64,000 nucleotides of DNA from Endozoicomonas sp. SCSIO W0465 (GTDB lineage Bacteria; Pseudomonadota; Gammaproteobacteria; Pseudomonadales; Endozoicomonadaceae), in NCBI RefSeq assembly GCF_023716865.1, contig NZ_CP092417.1, positions 4,504,001-4,568,000 on the forward strand, read 5' to 3'. Positions within the stretch are counted from its first letter, which is position 1. Every line of letters begins with the position of its first letter. Made by a program: the position numbers and the translations under genes. The notes beneath the pieces were generated by a model. The model was given only the letters and a program-made list of their open reading frames with translations, made no database searches and had not been told where the DNA came from. Shown piece by piece: positions 29,022 to 39,207 of the stretch.

Positions 29022-29708
29022 TTATGCCCGGCTATAAACTTTGCGGTGGAGGATACTCGAAAACTCATCCGCAAATGTCTCGTAATTGGACAACAGGGCT
29101 TCTACCCTTGAAGCATATCGGTTGTAGGCGACAACTGCAGGAATAGCGGCCACCAGGCCAACGGCAGTTGTCAACAAAGCCTCGGCAATGCCCGGTGCAA
29201 CAGAAGCAAGCGTTGGCTGCTGCACAACAGCCAACCCCCGAAAAGAGTTCATAATACCGACAACTGTTCCAAAAAGACCCAGGTAAGGACAGGTAGATCC
29301 TACGCTGGCAAGAAAGGGAAGGTTCGCTTCGAGACGCTCCTGCTCTCTGGAAATGGCTACCCTCATGGCCCGCTGAGTACCCTCCATAACCGCATCAGGA
29401 TCAGCAGTCCCCTGGTTACGAAGGCGGGTAAACTCGGCAAAACCGGCTTTAAAGATGTGCTCCAGGCCTGAGCCAGAATGTTCATTTTGTTGCACTTCCT
29501 TGTACAGCAAAATCAGATCCATTCCCGACCAGAAACGGTCTTCAAAAGCAATCATGGCCTGCTGTGCATTGCTAAGCAGGACTCCCCGCTGGATAATCAT
29601 CATCCATGAAACAACCGATGCAGCGACCAGCAACAACAACACCAGCAATACGATCCAACTGGCATTACCAATCAGAGCCCATAGGGACATACTTTCTGCC
29701 ACTGACAA
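29022..29708 (-). CDS. tolQ: Tol-Pal system protein TolQ
   Basis: This 228-residue MotA/TolQ/ExbB family protein has three membrane segments: an N-terminal one around ASWIVLLVLLLLVAASVV and two near the C terminus around the GLFGTVVGIMNSF motif and AVGLVAAIPAVVAYN. It forms the proton channel with TolR that powers TolA. The ybgC thioesterase gene that often precedes tolQ is absent from the upstream 7.7 kb. Confidence 0.96.
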   Translation of the reverse strand: MSVAESMSLWALIGNASWIVLLVLLLLVAASVVSWMMIIQRGVLLSNAQQAMIAFEDRFWSGMDLILLYKEVQQNEHSGSGLEHIFKAGFAEFTRLRNQGTADPDAVMEGTQRAMRVAISREQERLEANLPFLASVGSTCPYLGLFGTVVGIMNSFRGLAVVQQPTLASVAPGIAEALLTTAVGLVAAIPAVVAYNRYASRVEALLSNYETFADEFSSILHRKVYSRA

Positions 29709-29832
29709 CCTCTCTATCCATCAATCATCAAGTCGAAAATAGACTGTTCATAACACCATAAACCAGAATAAGGATCAGAACTACTTATAAAGATGAATAA
29801 AAGTCAGGAGATTTGCACAGTTTACACAGAAG

Positions 29833-32800
29833 CTACGGGTCAGGATCATTCAGCAAAACGTTATGTAGTGTCTCCAGCCCCATAACATCAAGTAGTTTAC
29901 ACAACTCGATAATTTTTTCAGGGAAGTTGCCATAGCCCGGCTTCGAAGACCACGCTTCTGCCTTATCTTCAAGTGTGTTCAGATCACCTATATCCAGCGA
30001 TAGCTTCAGAGCGGCAACCATCTCTTTCTTGCAAGGCTCAGAGAGTGGCAAATCAGCAGACAAACAATAATCGTTTTCCAAATGTTTATAAATACAATTA
30101 AACAGTTCATCAAAACGCACAGGTTTTGCAATGAATCCACAAAATCCTGATTCAGCAATTTTTGCTCTTGTCTGTTCTGACACACTGGCAGAGATTGCCA
30201 TAATCTTGATTGATCGCTGACTACTGATACTGTGAATCGCCCTGGCAGCATCAAAGCCATCCAGACCCGGCATTCTAAGATCCATCAAAATAAGATCGTA
30301 GCGAGTCGTTTTGCATTTCTCTACTGCTTCAAGCCCGCCCTCTGCAGCTTCAACATGAAAAGATTTGGACTTAAGTGCCTTCACCAACATATCTCTATTA
30401 TTAACACTATCATCAACTACCAGAATTTGTCGTTTACTAACGAATTCCGGTTTTATATCAGACTCCGTTGTTTTGGAAGCTGTACCAGCCAAAACGTTTC
30501 CAGGCTCCTTATGGATAATCTGGTATGGAATACTGAAGTAGAAACGACTTCCTTTTCCATGCTCACTCTCAACCTGAAGCTCCCCCCCCATTGCTTCCAC
30601 CAGACGTTGACTGATAGACAGTCCCAAACCAGCTCCTCCAAATTCCTGCCCTCTCTTTAGCTGTGTAAATGGCTGGAACAGCTGCGCCAAATCTGATGAT
30701 AAAATTCCCACACCACTATCAAGTACTTCAAATTGAAGCTTTTCACCTTTTGCAAAAACCTTTAAATGGACATCTCCATTATCAGTAAATTTTACCGCAT
30801 TCCCAATCAAATTGATCAACACCTGGCGCAGCTTGACGTTATCGCCAATTATCTCCAATTGCACATGTGGATGAATATCAAATAGTAAATCCAGACCTTT
30901 AACCTTCGCAGCTTCTAGAAAATTGGCAAATACCATGTCCAAAGTCACCTTGAGATTAAAAGGCACCATCTGACTGCTCACCGTACCGCTTTCAATCTTG
31001 GTGATATCCAAAATGTCATTAATCATCGTCAGAAGGTGTAAACCACAGGCTTCAAGAGATGACAGGCTTTCTCTGTATTTCTCAGGAACATCACTATCCG
31101 CTAACAGCAGCTGCGCGTAACCAAGGACACCATTAAGCGGGGTTCTCAACTCATGACTGATATGTGAAAGGAATAAAGATTTTGCCTGACTTGCCTTTTC
31201 TGCAGTTTCTTTAGCCTTGAGCAGCTCGCCTTCAATCTGTTTTCTTTGGGTAATGTCACGAACGACGATGGATATAAGCAAACCATCGGCGGTGGTCAGA
31301 ACATTACTGGATATCTCAACTGGAAATCCATGACCATACTTATCAACCCCCCTGGAGAGCTTGGCATCCAGACAATGACTGCTAATATCATCTGAGTCCA
31401 GTTTCCTGAGAAGCATGAGATCTGACCGGTACTCAGGATCAATTAACAGCGCCAGGGGAAGTCCCAGCAGATCGCCCTCATGATAACGAAAGAGGTCTTC
31501 AACCCTGGGATTCACAAGGTTAATAACACCGGTAATATCCGTGATAAAAATAGCATCAGGTGAACCCGCTATCAGTGCCTTGAATTTTTCCGTATCACGG
31601 ACAAGATGGGTAATATCGTTACCCATACACTCAATACTGTTCAAATGTTCAGCGACGTTTTTCTGTGTCAGGGAACTTTTATTGGCTTGTCCTGCACAAC
31701 TTAATTCTATACAGCGTACTGAACCCTCTTTATGAAAAATTTCCAGTTCAAATGTTTCATGCCAAACTCCTTCTGGCAGTTGCTTTAAGAGGCTTCTAAA
31801 TGTGTCGTTCATTGCTGAACCTGTTAAATAACCTTGTATTTTTCCAGAAAACTCCTCAACGGTGAAACCCAGGACGGAAGTAATTGATGGGCTAACATAG
31901 GTAATATCGCCTGAACTGGCCAGATGAAAATAGAAATACCCTCCCCTCAGCTGCTGAACAAGACTCGCCATATTTTGAGCTCGAGCTTTTTGCAAAGCTT
32001 CTTCTCTATTTAAAAGTCGTTCCTTTAATCTGATGAAGCTCCTGCTCAGACTAACAGCCTCATCTTTTGAATCCCGGATGTTTTCACTCGAGTCAACGGG
32101 CAAAAAACCAAACGTGTTCATCTGCCGCTTTAATTCATTCAGAGGACGCGTAATCCTTCCTGATACTCCCCATAAACATATAATTGATAAAATCATAGCC
32201 AGACCAATCAGGCTTGCACTCAAGGAGGCCTGTTTATAGACTGGCTTCATGATGTCTGTTTCCATTATGCTATAACTGAAAAACCAGCCAGTGGATTTAA
32301 TAGGAACAGCTGCTGACCATTTGTAACTACCTCTGGTTAAAATACGAACACTGACCAGTCTGCTCTCCTCGACAACATTCTGCAAAACCTCTTTCATAAA
32401 TCCACAGGGCTCATCAGGCCCGGAAGGTTTAATTGGACTATAAAGTAAATGCTTGAATGACCCCCCGTTCTCGGATGGAAAATTCAGTTCACCACTGCCC
32501 TCACAAGGTCCCAGTCTTGAGAATTTTTCAATAGTTCTGTACTTCAGTAGCGATATGCCATTTGCGTAGACAATATTGCCGGATGGGTCTGCAATAATCA
32601 GGCGAACCCGAAAATCCTGATTTATGGGCATATTAACCAGTTTAGCGGCATCCAAATCAATCCTTAAAAAACGAATCCGTTGGCTATCATCAGACACTCT
32701 GAACAGAAAGCTGGTATAAAATATGGCCCCGGTTAATTCAGTATTAACATACCAGTCATACTCATAATTATTTTTTATCGCCAAATAGACTTGATCCGGA

Positions 32801-33192
32801 ATGGAGTAACCTGAACCTTGATCTTCGGAAACAAGATTTTTAGTCATCTTATCGAAATGAACAGCCTCTTTACTTTTTTTTTCAAAATCGACAATTGATA
32901 TTGATCTCACATAGGGCATATCACTGAAAATTGAAAGAAATTTAGCGGAAAGGCCATAATAAGAGATCTCAGTAGCGGATAAGGATAATGCCCTGCCAGC
33001 CAGGATAACTTTACTGATTCTCGCATCTACGTTCGCCGCATATCGCATGGTTTCATTAAGATGTCTTCTCCCAATTTCCTCAGAAGCCGTACGAAAGGTA
33101 AAATACAAAAAGAGAAAAGTAATAATACAGTAACAAAATACAGCGGGAAGCAAATTAAACAGGGTAATTTTCTGACGGATGGATGTGGCCAT
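29833..33192 (-). CDS. Hybrid sensor histidine kinase with Cache-like sensor, HAMP, two PAS and receiver domains
   Basis: This 1119-residue protein has TM1 at about residues 14-34, a large periplasmic sensor (about 40-310, double-Cache-like), TM2 at 325-345 and HAMP at 346-400. PAS 1 is at about 415-535 and PAS 2 at 540-655. A HisKA domain has phospho-acceptor His680 in SHISHELRTPLNG. The ATPase domain shows NLIGNAVKFTDNG, DSGVGI and GGAGLGLSIS. A C-terminal receiver has phospho-acceptor Asp971 in ILMDLRMPGLDG. No Hpt domain is evident, so the phosphate must pass to a separate protein. It lies between tolQ and the 1300-residue gene on the same strand; the ligand is unknown. Confidence 0.93.
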   Translation of the reverse strand: MATSIRQKITLFNLLPAVFCYCIITFLFLYFTFRTASEEIGRRHLNETMRYAANVDARISKVILAGRALSLSATEISYYGLSAKFLSIFSDMPYVRSISIVDFEKKSKEAVHFDKMTKNLVSEDQGSGYSIPDQVYLAIKNNYEYDWYVNTELTGAIFYTSFLFRVSDDSQRIRFLRIDLDAAKLVNMPINQDFRVRLIIADPSGNIVYANGISLLKYRTIEKFSRLGPCEGSGELNFPSENGGSFKHLLYSPIKPSGPDEPCGFMKEVLQNVVEESRLVSVRILTRGSYKWSAAVPIKSTGWFFSYSIMETDIMKPVYKQASLSASLIGLAMILSIICLWGVSGRITRPLNELKRQMNTFGFLPVDSSENIRDSKDEAVSLSRSFIRLKERLLNREEALQKARAQNMASLVQQLRGGYFYFHLASSGDITYVSPSITSVLGFTVEEFSGKIQGYLTGSAMNDTFRSLLKQLPEGVWHETFELEIFHKEGSVRCIELSCAGQANKSSLTQKNVAEHLNSIECMGNDITHLVRDTEKFKALIAGSPDAIFITDITGVINLVNPRVEDLFRYHEGDLLGLPLALLIDPEYRSDLMLLRKLDSDDISSHCLDAKLSRGVDKYGHGFPVEISSNVLTTADGLLISIVVRDITQRKQIEGELLKAKETAEKASQAKSLFLSHISHELRTPLNGVLGYAQLLLADSDVPEKYRESLSSLEACGLHLLTMINDILDITKIESGTVSSQMVPFNLKVTLDMVFANFLEAAKVKGLDLLFDIHPHVQLEIIGDNVKLRQVLINLIGNAVKFTDNGDVHLKVFAKGEKLQFEVLDSGVGILSSDLAQLFQPFTQLKRGQEFGGAGLGLSISQRLVEAMGGELQVESEHGKGSRFYFSIPYQIIHKEPGNVLAGTASKTTESDIKPEFVSKRQILVVDDSVNNRDMLVKALKSKSFHVEAAEGGLEAVEKCKTTRYDLILMDLRMPGLDGFDAARAIHSISSQRSIKIMAISASVSEQTRAKIAESGFCGFIAKPVRFDELFNCIYKHLENDYCLSADLPLSEPCKKEMVAALKLSLDIGDLNTLEDKAEAWSSKPGYGNFPEKIIELCKLLDVMGLETLHNVLLNDPDP

Positions 33193-33272
33193 AACAGCAA
33201 ATTACTTCCATAAAAACTTCATATTAACTGCAACTGCGCTTATCAGAAAATCATCATCCAAAATGACACGCA

Positions 33273-36200
33273 TTATTGATCTCTATAGAATTTCTCATTG
33301 ACTTCAAGCTCACACTCCAGAGAACTCATACTATCCGTGTCCAAGTCCATACAGGACGTATATGACCCACCGTCAACGGCTGACTCGAGGGATGGATCCA
33401 CACAACCATCACCATCTATTTTCTGGAAAAAGTCCTCATCATAACCGCTGCATACTCTGACTACCGGAGTATCATGCAGTAGAAAACTACCCGATCTATA
33501 TCCATATCCCCCTTCTATAAACATAAAATCCGGTTTGGATGATGACGTTTCTTTGATACTTTTTTTAATCTTTTCCTGAAGCGTATTCATGGTAAGCCCA
33601 CTATTAAAGTTCATGAAGGAGATATCATTGCCATTTCTATCCTTTGTGAGACGTAACATCCATCGAGCATACATTCTGGTATATGGTGAAGGCGATAGCA
33701 TGATAAGATACACTCTGGGAGAACGTTCCCTACCAAATTCATCTTGTATCATATCTACATAACCACGGAGCCATGGCTTTAATCGAGTCATGATGCTAGA
33801 CGACAAATTAATTTTAATAGAGACACACTCATTACCCGGCTCATTCTCCAAGGTTTCTGCACAGCTTCCCGGAACCCATACCACGAGCTTCTTTAGAAAA
33901 TCCGCATCAGAAAGCTTTTCACTTTTTTCACTTCCAGAGCTTATTTCCTTTCTGGCTTCGTAGAGACTTTTCAGCCCTTGAAGGACATTTTCAAAAAATA
34001 ATTTTGCATAACTGTCCTGACACGGCATATATTTCACTGGTAATGAGCATTGCAGTTTACTGGTCTGCTCTCCTTTCTTCTTGATAAAGATACTGGACCA
34101 TGGGTTTACACTAACATCACCAATCAGATAGGAGTTCTCCGGCTGATGATTAACAAGTACCATAGTATCCATTGTCATATTCTCAACAACCTCATGAAAT
34201 GCCTCAACACCAGAGCATTCTTCCATACGAAAACAGGCATCTTGTGACACAGGCCTCCACTGATATAAAGCCGTTCGAAATACCTTATCATGCCCATGAA
34301 AAGGCTCAATCAGGAGAACATTAATTTTTTTGTCATAAGTTTTTCTGATCACTCTTTGAAAGCAAGGTATGGTAATCAATGGAGATTCACTGTTAACATC
34401 CTTAGCATCTGCTAGCAACTGATAATCTAATTCAAGGGTGCTGTCGATACTATTACCCTTTACAGGCTTATAGCCATAAAAATCTTCCCAATATTTCAGC
34501 CAACGAAAAGCAGCATCACTAAAGGTTTCTTTTGTATTGCAACCATTTGGTAAGAAATGGATAACATCACCTTTAGTTACCATTTTAATCATTACTTTGG
34601 ATTCAACATCTAGCAGAACACTTTCATCTGCTTCATTATGAGCAGAGACATTCTCGTTCATTTCTTTCGACAAAACATCTGCCAAACTATCTTTTATTCG
34701 TCTCATGTGACCAAAAACCACATCAGACAACCGTCGAAGTAAATCCATTCTTTTTGATAAGGGTAACGACTTGATTTTCAAATCACACAATTTAGCCTGA
34801 GGAGTTGTACATTTATCAAAATCGATCCAAGGATTCCTTATAAAGTTACCAAAATAATCTGATACAAATTCAGAAAATTCTATACTTAATGGATCATCTT
34901 TTTTACAGTCGATAGCTTTCTCAAGGTCTTCAAAGCCTGTAAAAAAATGTACAGCACACCAGGATAAAAATCGACCATCTTCAGCCAATAAAGAAGACAC
35001 TTTACTGACCACATCGCGCAATGATGAAGTTTCCTCTTTATGTGAATCATGACTAACCGATTCTGCAGCAAGCCTGGATTGTGTTTTTTCAAGTTGACGA
35101 AGATCATTGGTCATCATTACCATTACAAACAATTTTGACATCTGTGGGTCTTCAGACATTTTTGAAATAAAGTCATGTCGCTCAGGAAACCAGTCCATCA
35201 TAAATTGATTTCCTGGCAAAATCTGGCCATCGATGGTAATGGTTGCAGGGGCTACATCAAGGTAAATCAACTGATGTTTCTTTCGATCATAGGCAAAATT
35301 TGAAAAATTTCCATCAATAACACATTTTATCACCCAGCCATTGCCTTTTTCCCCGATTATCTTATTAAAGCGATCACACCGGTCTATCAAATCCAGAATA
35401 CCTTTAATGATTTCAAATTTAACCTCAGGTTTTTCATTGGGATCTTTCAATATATATTCAACCATCTCTCCCTGGTCGTATTTTCTCTGCAATCCTAATA
35501 CCGATATACGGCACTCTTCATATGATTCCGATTCAACCTGACTGCCATTAGTTGGCATTTTTTCTGTTCTATTACGATAGTCAGGCATCACTGGCTCGTC
35601 ATCCTCAGCTCTGATCGGAACGGGTACGATGTCAACATTATTGAAAGCATCGGACTCTGATGGACTATTTCTTTTCTTTCTGCCCAGCTCAGACTCACCA
35701 CCGCAAACAGCACCATTGGAAACTTTTTTTCCAGAACAACCAAACTCATGGATTGGCTCATTATCAATAGCGTGATCCCGATACGGCACCGCTATATATT
35801 CTATAGGGCTCAGTACGAATTGAATTTCTCCATTTTTTCCCAGTTTAGGTTCTGTCATCACACACGAGCATATTATTTGTGTACTACCCAATGTCCTGAT
35901 CGTTGTTCCAGAAGTTGAGAGATTCATGCGCCGCATGATTTCTTTTGCCGCTAATTTATTAAACTCTGCATGTGTAAATACCCGTTGCGCAATTCCTGAA
36001 CCAAGATATTCACCGACAAATGCATTTTTTTCGGGCGCAGTCTGTTTTTTATTTCTTACAATCGGTATAGACTTCTGATGTAGAAGATCCCTGTTTGTTC
36101 GATTATTTATACTTCCATCCGGATTTCTTTCCAGTTTATCTCTCGTAGATTTAAATTCCTTATCGACATCAAATATCTCATCAAGATTCGGATCAGGACA

Positions 36201-37175
36201 GTTAAGAAATGGGGTTTGCAACTCAATAAACAGATTAACTTTTTTTGGAGTTGTTACAGGCACACTACATGAAAAATAAAGTTGATTCCTGTCAGTTCGT
36301 CCAGTCACCAATCGATAGCCTGCAATTTTAGAAACAATTTGATCATCAGGCATCTTTTCACGAAATCGAATCAGGAACTTCATGTCAGATTCATCATCAA
36401 ATGGATCAAGCGTTCTTACTCGATCAAGCAGTCCTGAAAACGCTCTATCACCCTCAAAACCAGCCAACTCAATATAGATACCATTAGGAGTAAGCATTGG
36501 AATTGGATGGGTAGCCTGATCAGAATCCAGGTAATCAAAGGGGTTGAGTTGATAGCAAACAATATCGGGGGTTAACCGTGTAACAGCACAGGTATGTTTT
36601 ATATGTAAATACAGTTTATCTACATCATTTCTTGCGTAAAACCTTACCTCATAAAAAGAATTCAGCGCAAGATTTTCACTATCAAACAAAGCAACAAATT
36701 TCTCCATAACAGGGTGAAGATCGTGGGAAAATGGCTCACTATTACACTGACCTATATTACTGGCAAATCCTAAACTTTTCGCAAAACCCATCAACACGGC
36801 AAGGTCTTCAAGTTGACTGAGAGTACTGTACTCTGTTTTCTGCTTCTTGATCCCACCATAAGACCACACTATATCAGAGGCTGACACACGACTTTCAACA
36901 ACTCCAACCGGTAAACATTTATTTAACTCAGGATACTTAACCACACGGCATCTCCTGCCTTCTACCCCTGCTACTTCCCCCACCCTCTTGTTATTATTCC
37001 TCCCGGGATTTAAGCTCTCACTGAAAAACATTGGTTCCTGTCCTGAAAAAGGAGTCACACGCCTTTTGGTGCCAGAAACCCGTATTTCCCCTGATGGAAA
37101 CTTTGGCCCTCGTAATTCGTTTTTAGAGCGCACCTGCATCCCGTAGGGAGTTCCAGGCTGTCCGGATGGGTCCAT
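33273..37175 (-). CDS. 1300-residue protein of unknown family with kinase-like motifs
   Basis: I do not recognise the family. The protein has no signal peptide or membrane segment, is AT-rich in codon use, and has a disordered N terminus (residues 1-65). Two motif groups resemble a protein-kinase fold: a Gly-loop-like YLGSGIAQRVF (391-401) followed by LAAKEI with a Lys near 410, and VIDGNFSNFAYDRKKHQLIY then LDVAP (about 619-643). In the latter, Asp621 and Asn626 are spaced as in the D-x4-N catalytic loop and Asp640 sits where the metal-binding Asp would be. The insert between them is large and contains a low-complexity linker (about 485-550). The C terminus is highly acidic. It starts inside the 3' end of the small Cys/His gene, so translation may be coupled. 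The kinase idea is a hypothesis. Confidence 0.6.
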   Translation of the reverse strand: MDPSGQPGTPYGMQVRSKNELRGPKFPSGEIRVSGTKRRVTPFSGQEPMFFSESLNPGRNNNKRVGEVAGVEGRRCRVVKYPELNKCLPVGVVESRVSASDIVWSYGGIKKQKTEYSTLSQLEDLAVLMGFAKSLGFASNIGQCNSEPFSHDLHPVMEKFVALFDSENLALNSFYEVRFYARNDVDKLYLHIKHTCAVTRLTPDIVCYQLNPFDYLDSDQATHPIPMLTPNGIYIELAGFEGDRAFSGLLDRVRTLDPFDDESDMKFLIRFREKMPDDQIVSKIAGYRLVTGRTDRNQLYFSCSVPVTTPKKVNLFIELQTPFLNCPDPNLDEIFDVDKEFKSTRDKLERNPDGSINNRTNRDLLHQKSIPIVRNKKQTAPEKNAFVGEYLGSGIAQRVFTHAEFNKLAAKEIMRRMNLSTSGTTIRTLGSTQIICSCVMTEPKLGKNGEIQFVLSPIEYIAVPYRDHAIDNEPIHEFGCSGKKVSNGAVCGGESELGRKKRNSPSESDAFNNVDIVPVPIRAEDDEPVMPDYRNRTEKMPTNGSQVESESYEECRISVLGLQRKYDQGEMVEYILKDPNEKPEVKFEIIKGILDLIDRCDRFNKIIGEKGNGWVIKCVIDGNFSNFAYDRKKHQLIYLDVAPATITIDGQILPGNQFMMDWFPERHDFISKMSEDPQMSKLFVMVMMTNDLRQLEKTQSRLAAESVSHDSHKEETSSLRDVVSKVSSLLAEDGRFLSWCAVHFFTGFEDLEKAIDCKKDDPLSIEFSEFVSDYFGNFIRNPWIDFDKCTTPQAKLCDLKIKSLPLSKRMDLLRRLSDVVFGHMRRIKDSLADVLSKEMNENVSAHNEADESVLLDVESKVMIKMVTKGDVIHFLPNGCNTKETFSDAAFRWLKYWEDFYGYKPVKGNSIDSTLELDYQLLADAKDVNSESPLITIPCFQRVIRKTYDKKINVLLIEPFHGHDKVFRTALYQWRPVSQDACFRMEECSGVEAFHEVVENMTMDTMVLVNHQPENSYLIGDVSVNPWSSIFIKKKGEQTSKLQCSLPVKYMPCQDSYAKLFFENVLQGLKSLYEARKEISSGSEKSEKLSDADFLKKLVVWVPGSCAETLENEPGNECVSIKINLSSSIMTRLKPWLRGYVDMIQDEFGRERSPRVYLIMLSPSPYTRMYARWMLRLTKDRNGNDISFMNFNSGLTMNTLQEKIKKSIKETSSSKPDFMFIEGGYGYRSGSFLLHDTPVVRVCSGYDEDFFQKIDGDGCVDPSLESAVDGGSYTSCMDLDTDSMSSLECELEVNEKFYRDQ

Positions 37176-37371
37176 CGTTTACATCCTGTTTTTTAAATCT
37201 TACCGTCATTTGACCAGGGCCAGTTGAGGTTTTCTTGCATGCCCGGTGTATCAAGACGCTTCTGTGGCAATTCACGTAAGGAATATCATGACGCGATATT
37301 ACAGCAAAAGGCGAGTCACCTATCATAATACCGCAATGAAAACATAGGAGGTTGATACCCCCTTCGGGCAT
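37123..37371 (-). CDS. Small Cys/His protein, possible zinc-binding (82 residues)
   Basis: This small ORF encodes LLCFHCGIMIGDSPF then YVNCHRSVLIHRAC, an arrangement of two CxxC/CH-type clusters that could hold one zinc ion. The C-terminal half is basic. Its 3' end overlaps the 1300-residue gene's start by 53 bases in another frame. The ribosome site is weak. Function is unknown; it may be a partner or the regulatory head of the adjacent large protein. Confidence 0.5.
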   Translation of the reverse strand: MPEGGINLLCFHCGIMIGDSPFAVISRHDIPYVNCHRSVLIHRACKKTSTGPGQMTVRFKKQDVNDGPIRTAWNSLRDAGAL

Positions 37372-37407
37372 GACGTGCCGTCTTGCTCATCTTAACCTCA
37401 ACAGATA

Positions 37408-38412
37408 CTAGGGGTAATCATAGCCAAAATGCAGATAAGCGTGCTTAGTTAATATCCGACCTCTCGGTGTTCTCATAATATACCCTTGCTGAATCAAGTA
37501 GGGCTCAAGGACATCTTCAATAGTATCCCTCTCTTCACTGATGGCCGCCGCGAGACTGTCAACCCCCACAGGGCCACCATCAAACTTTTCAATCATGGCC
37601 AACAACAGGCGACGATCCATATGATCAAAGCCACTGACATCGACATCCAGCATATTCAGGGCAGCATCAGCCAGTTCGCGGGTCACCGTACCATCACCTT
37701 TTACTTCCGCATAATCCCTGACTCTTCTCAGCAACCGATTGGCTATACGGGGGGTTCCTCTTGAACGGCGAGCCACTTCATTGGCCGCCTCACTGTTCAT
37801 TTGCACCCCGAGGATACGGGCAGAACGGAGAACTATTGAACTCAGGTCCGCCACATTGTAGAACTCAAGCCGCTGTACGATACCGAAACGATCCCTTAAC
37901 GGTGACGTCAATAGCCCAGCACGTGTGGTCGCTCCTATCAGCGTAAAAGGTGGTAGGTCCAGTTTGATCGAACGTGCCGCAGGACCTTCACCAATCATGA
38001 TATCCAACTGATAATCTTCCATCGCCGGATAAAGCACTTCTTCAACCGCTGGGCTAAGACGATGGATTTCATCAATAAACAGAATGTCATTAGGCTCAAG
38101 ATTAGTGAGAAGGGCCGCAAGGTCTCCGGCTTTCTCAATAACCGGCCCGGAAGTCGAACGGATATTGCTGCCCATTTCATTGGCAAGAATATGCGAAAGT
38201 GTCGTCTTACCCAGACCGGGTGGACCAAATATCAACGTATGATCCAGAGCATCGCCGCGCTTTCGGGCCGCCTGGATAAATATCTCCATCTGCTCCCTGA
38301 CCTTTGACTGCCCTGTATACTCACTCAACCTGACCGGTCGTATGGCACGATCCTGAACCTCTTCGTTCGGGCGCTCACTGGCCGAAATTAAGCGATCTGC
38401 TTCAATCATCAT
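37408..38412 (-). CDS. ruvB: Holliday junction branch-migration ATPase RuvB
   Basis: This 334-residue AAA+ motor shows Walker A GPPGLGKTTL, Walker B FIDEIHRL, sensor GATTRAGLL with the arginine-finger region SPLRDRFG, and a C-terminal winged helix. It forms hexameric rings on DNA arms with RuvA to drive branch migration during recombination repair. Its N-terminal EADRLISA is typical. Confidence 0.97.
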   Translation of the reverse strand: MMIEADRLISASERPNEEVQDRAIRPVRLSEYTGQSKVREQMEIFIQAARKRGDALDHTLIFGPPGLGKTTLSHILANEMGSNIRSTSGPVIEKAGDLAALLTNLEPNDILFIDEIHRLSPAVEEVLYPAMEDYQLDIMIGEGPAARSIKLDLPPFTLIGATTRAGLLTSPLRDRFGIVQRLEFYNVADLSSIVLRSARILGVQMNSEAANEVARRSRGTPRIANRLLRRVRDYAEVKGDGTVTRELADAALNMLDVDVSGFDHMDRRLLLAMIEKFDGGPVGVDSLAAAISEERDTIEDVLEPYLIQQGYIMRTPRGRILTKHAYLHFGYDYP

Positions 38413-38575
38413 TTTTTCCGGGAATTCTCTTAAACCAGGCTAACAATTCTTATGCTCGGTGCGGATGGAAATCCAAGGGTTGCCATTCTTGCAGGTTATT
38501 CTGTCTACTACCTAAATCCATTAGAATCATCCACACACCAGCCGTTACCTCCGCAAACCTTATATCAACGTACAT

Positions 38576-39193
38576 CTAAATCATACTTCTCAGAGCCTGT
38601 CTTATGAGTTCTTCACTGGACAGACCGTCGACTTTAATCCGACCAATAACCTTACTGGCTTCCTGGGGCTTATAGCCCAGGGCAACCAGAGCACTGACGG
38701 CTTCCTGCTCAGTATCAAGCGCCTGCTTTTCGATAGCCTGTCCCAACGGTGTTCCCATCAAACCATCAAACTGTGCAGCTGAACTATCCCATTTTGACAG
38801 TTTATCTTTTAACTCAACGATGAGGCGTTCCGCTGTTTTCTTGCCAACGCCGGGTAGTTTCACCAGGGTGGAACTATCACCATCATGGACACACCGCACA
38901 AAATCAGACGATTCTATTCCGGAAAGCAATGTTAAACCCAGTTTTGGACCAACCCCATTCACTTTAATCAGGGTACGGAAAAGCTCTCGCTCCCGGGCGT
39001 CACTGAAACCATAAAGTAGCTGCGCATCTTCTCTAACAACAAAATGCGTATAAAGCGTTGCTTCAGCGCCGACCTCTGGCAGGCGATAAAACACCGACAT
39101 CGGTGCTTCAACTTCATAGCCCACCCCGCCGGCCTCAATGAGTAGATAGGGCGCTTTTTTCTCCAGCACAATTCCACGAAGTCTGCCTATCAT
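38576..39193 (-). CDS. ruvA: Holliday junction DNA helicase subunit RuvA
   Basis: RuvA has an OB-fold N terminus starting MIGRLRGIVLEKKAPYLL, two helix-hairpin-helix motifs (around IKVNGVGPKLGLTLLSG and LVKLPGVGKKTAERLIVELKDK) and a C-terminal UBA-like domain that contacts RuvB. I set the start at 39193 because canonical RuvA begins MIGRLRG and an AGAGA ribosome site precedes it; an open frame continues 32 codons upstream without resembling RuvA. It follows ruvC by 14 bases. Confidence 0.96.
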   Translation of the reverse strand: MIGRLRGIVLEKKAPYLLIEAGGVGYEVEAPMSVFYRLPEVGAEATLYTHFVVREDAQLLYGFSDARERELFRTLIKVNGVGPKLGLTLLSGIESSDFVRCVHDGDSSTLVKLPGVGKKTAERLIVELKDKLSKWDSSAAQFDGLMGTPLGQAIEKQALDTEQEAVSALVALGYKPQEASKVIGRIKVDGLSSEELIRQALRSMI

Positions 39194-39207
39194 TTTCAGT
39201 ATCTCTT

